A stretch of DNA of 64,000 bases from Streptomyces violens. Lineage in GTDB: Bacteria; Actinomycetota; Actinomycetes; Streptomycetales; Streptomycetaceae. Each line of letters opens with the position of its first letter. Positions within the stretch are counted from its first letter, which is position 1. The position numbers and the translations under genes were made by a program. Location: NCBI RefSeq assembly GCF_000717745.1, contig NZ_JOBH01000001.1, forward strand, positions 372,001 through 436,000. The letters run 5' to 3'. Below are positions 62,491 to 64,000 of the stretch, piece by piece. The notes beneath the pieces were generated by a model. That model searched no databases, was not told the origin of the DNA, and saw only the letters and a program-made list of their open reading frames with translations.

Positions 62491-63057
62491 ATGACGCAAG
62501 AAGATGAGGATCTGGACGTCCTCGTGCGCAAGCGGATCAGGGGCCTGAGGGTCGCCATGGGCTGGTCGCTCGACGATCTGGCCGCCCGTTGTTACCTGAG
62601 TCCCTCGACTCTGAGCCGTATCGAGACGGGTCACCGGCGGATCAGCCTGGATCAGCTCACGGCGATCGCCCGGGCCCTGGGCACCACGCTGGACCAGCTC
62701 GTGGAGTCCGCCACCGACGACGTGATCATCAGGCCGCAGCACCACGCGGCACGCGGGCTGACCACCTGGATGCTGAAGCGGGACCCCGGCGTCACCGTCG
62801 CCAGGCTGCGCCTCACGGAGCCGGCCCCGACCGGCAGCGGCGCGCTCAAGGCCCACCCGGGGCAGGACTGGTTCACCGTACTGTCCGGGACCGTCGTCCT
62901 GCTGCTGGGGGACCGCAGGATCGTCGTCGAGGAGGGGCAGGCGGCCGAGTTCTCCACGATGGTTCCGCACGCGTTCGGCGCGCAGGGCGGCCCGGCGGAG
63001 ATCCTCGGCATCTTCGACCACGACGGACAGCGCACCCATCTGCGGTCCGCCCACTGA
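62491..63057 (+). CDS. XRE family transcriptional regulator with cupin domain
   Basis: A 188-residue protein. The N-terminal helix-turn-helix (VRKRIRGLRVAMGWSLDDLAARCYLSPSTLSRIETG, about 12-46) resembles lambda-Cro type domains. The C-terminal cupin barrel (GQDWFTVLSGTVVLLLGDR near 122) usually binds a small ligand. Many proteins of this type regulate the adjacent divergent gene, here the methyltransferase. ATG 62491 is used; the longer frame upstream is not conserved-looking. Confidence 0.9.
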   Translation: MTQEDEDLDVLVRKRIRGLRVAMGWSLDDLAARCYLSPSTLSRIETGHRRISLDQLTAIARALGTTLDQLVESATDDVIIRPQHHAARGLTTWMLKRDPGVTVARLRLTEPAPTGSGALKAHPGQDWFTVLSGTVVLLLGDRRIVVEEGQAAEFSTMVPHAFGAQGGPAEILGIFDHDGQRTHLRSAH

Positions 63058-63105
63058 GAGACGAGCCGTCGGCGGCCGGCAGACGACGGCAGGCCGGCAG
63101 CCGGC

Positions 63106-63792
63106 TCAGTCGTCCAGCGGCAGTGCCAGATCCCGTACGTGACCGGCGAGCAGCTCCACCGCGGCGTCCACCGCGGCCGCCTGGTCCCGCTCCCGGATCG
63201 CCTCGACGAGGAGGTGGTGCGGGTCGGCAGGGGCGGCCGTCGCGGTGTCCAGGCAGGCGGCGCGGCGGAGCTCCGCGCGGAGGGCGGTGCTCAGCGAGCG
63301 GTAGATGTCGGCCAGTACGGGATTGGCGCTCGCCTCGGCGACCAGGACGTGGAAGTCGGCGTCGGCGGCGGTGAAGGCCTCGTCCTCGTGCGCCGCGAGC
63401 GCGGCCCGGCGCCGGCCCAGCGCCGCCTCTATGGCGGCGAGCTGGGCGTCCGTGCGGTGCCGTGCGGCCTGCCGTGCCGCGATCACGTCCAGGCCCTGCC
63501 GGACCTGTGTGACATGGGTCAGCTCGGCGCGCTCCAGGCGGCGGCGGAGCGCCACCGCGCTGTCGTCGTCGGAGAGGACGAACGTGCCGTCGCCCTGCCG
63601 GGTCTCCAGCAGTCCGGAGTGCACGAGGGCGCGGATGGCCTCCCGTACGGAGGCCCGGCTCACCTGGAGCGTCTCGGAGAGGGCGCTTTCGGGCGGGATG
63701 CGGCTGCCCACCGGCCAGATCCCCTTGAGGATCTGTTCCCGGATCTCGTCGGTCGCGGTCTCCACCAGCGACACCCTGCGTATCGTCCGCAC
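63106..63792 (-). CDS. FadR-subfamily GntR transcriptional regulator
   Basis: A 228-residue repressor with an N-terminal winged helix (ETATDEIREQILKGIWPVGS, then SETLQVSRASVREAIRAL) and an all-helical FCD domain (ADADFHVLVAEASANPVLADIY and a closing GHVRDLALPLDD). FCD regulators sense organic acids or related metabolites; their metal-binding Asp/His residues (FHVLV; HHLLVEA) are present. GTG 63792 is the start. A palindromic operator lies about 25-36 bases upstream, so it probably represses itself. Confidence 0.9.
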   Translation of the reverse strand: MRTIRRVSLVETATDEIREQILKGIWPVGSRIPPESALSETLQVSRASVREAIRALVHSGLLETRQGDGTFVLSDDDSAVALRRRLERAELTHVTQVRQGLDVIAARQAARHRTDAQLAAIEAALGRRRAALAAHEDEAFTAADADFHVLVAEASANPVLADIYRSLSTALRAELRRAACLDTATAAPADPHHLLVEAIRERDQAAAVDAAVELLAGHVRDLALPLDD

Positions 63793-63816
63793 CGCACCGC
63801 TCCATTTCCCAGGTCA

Positions 63817-63836
63817 CCTGACGTCAGGCAACTTTA
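63817..63836. promoter_or_regulatory. Autoregulatory operator of the GntR gene with -10 box
   Basis: CCTGACGTCAGG (63817-63828) is a perfect 12-base palindrome. On the minus strand a -10-like TAAAGT (63836-63831) ends two bases before it. The position just downstream of the -10 box is a typical repressor site. The FadR-like core TG-N-C-A type spacing is plausible. Confidence 0.65.
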
Positions 63837-63837
63837 G

Positions 63838-64000
63838 CCAGCCCGGCCGGCGCCCGGCTGCCCCTTGGGAGAAGCCGGGGAACCGAACACCGTACGAATG
63901 CGTGAAGGGAGGCAACGGGGGCGAGAGGTGCGGGGCGCCGGGCCACGGGGCTCGAACGAGATCCCGATACGAACAAGATCCAGGCAATACCGGTGTGGTG
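63838..64000. other. Intergenic end of window
   Basis: No coding signal or clear motif was recognised in the last 163 bases; it may be the upstream region of a gene beyond the window. Confidence 0.5.

Overview
This is a GC-rich actinobacterial chromosome segment, almost certainly from Streptomyces or a close relative. Evidence: strong third-position GC, many GTG/TTG starts, Streptomyces-type intergenic repeats, and a gene order I recall from the S. coelicolor SCO2613-SCO2662 region (folC, valS, clpX-clpP2-clpP1, tig, rpiB, sodF, pepN, asd, malQ, HNH nuclease, mscS, csnR). I see no transposon, phage, CRISPR array or large biosynthetic cluster. It is mostly core and shell genome, with some accessory insertions.

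Layout. 1-1819: DUF4233 membrane protein (cut by the window edge) and folC. 2065-7962: a block lying between folC and valS: a double Lrp regulator, an amidase-DUF3311-sodium/solute symporter operon with its own promoter and palindrome, and a penicillin-binding transpeptidase. 8151-16563: valS, a Gln/Pro/Tyr-rich membrane protein, clpX, clpP2, clpP1 and trigger factor; a ClgR-type operator lies upstream of clpP1. 16825-17111: tRNA-Pro(TGG) and tRNA-Gly(TCC). 17232-24504: ArsC-like reductase, small membrane protein, acyltransferase, CPA2 antiporter, SpoIIE-type phosphatase, Eis-like acetyltransferase and a Nei-type DNA glycosylase. 24526-31474: rpiB, three paralogous amino acid permeases with bioY between the first two, and sodF with a perfect Nur-type operator.

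31668-44799: a Rv2466c-like oxidoreductase, two aminopeptidase N paralogues about 10 kb apart, an AbiEi/DUF559-like protein, a secreted class C hydrolase, a Tat metallophosphoesterase, an HPP membrane protein, asd and a MazF/ribbon-helix-helix toxin-antitoxin pair. 45038-52179: allantoicase, LysR plus EamA exporter, acyl-ACP desaturase behind a duplicated operator, a small secreted membrane protein, and malQ coupled to an 83-residue peptide. 52556-61507: a large secreted GH84-like hexosaminidase, an HNH nuclease, an MscS channel, and a chitosan-oligosaccharide type (csn) operon of ROK repressor, GH4 hydrolase and sugar kinase that lacks transporter genes. 61514-63792: methyltransferase, XRE-cupin regulator and FadR-type regulator.

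Functional themes are ClpXP proteostasis, amino acid and peptide turnover (permeases, two PepN, amidase), and aminosugar use (GH84, ROK/GH4/kinase). The most checkable signals are regulatory: sites matching the known ClgR and Nur motifs, and new palindromes or tandem operators at the amidase, bioY, desaturase, mazEF, EamA, csnR and GntR promoters. The most unusual protein-level points are Gln-Asp in place of the GH84 Asp-Asp pair, CPWA in place of CPWC in the Rv2466c homologue, and the small peptide translationally coupled to malQ. All family assignments come from reading the sequence and memory; no database search was run.
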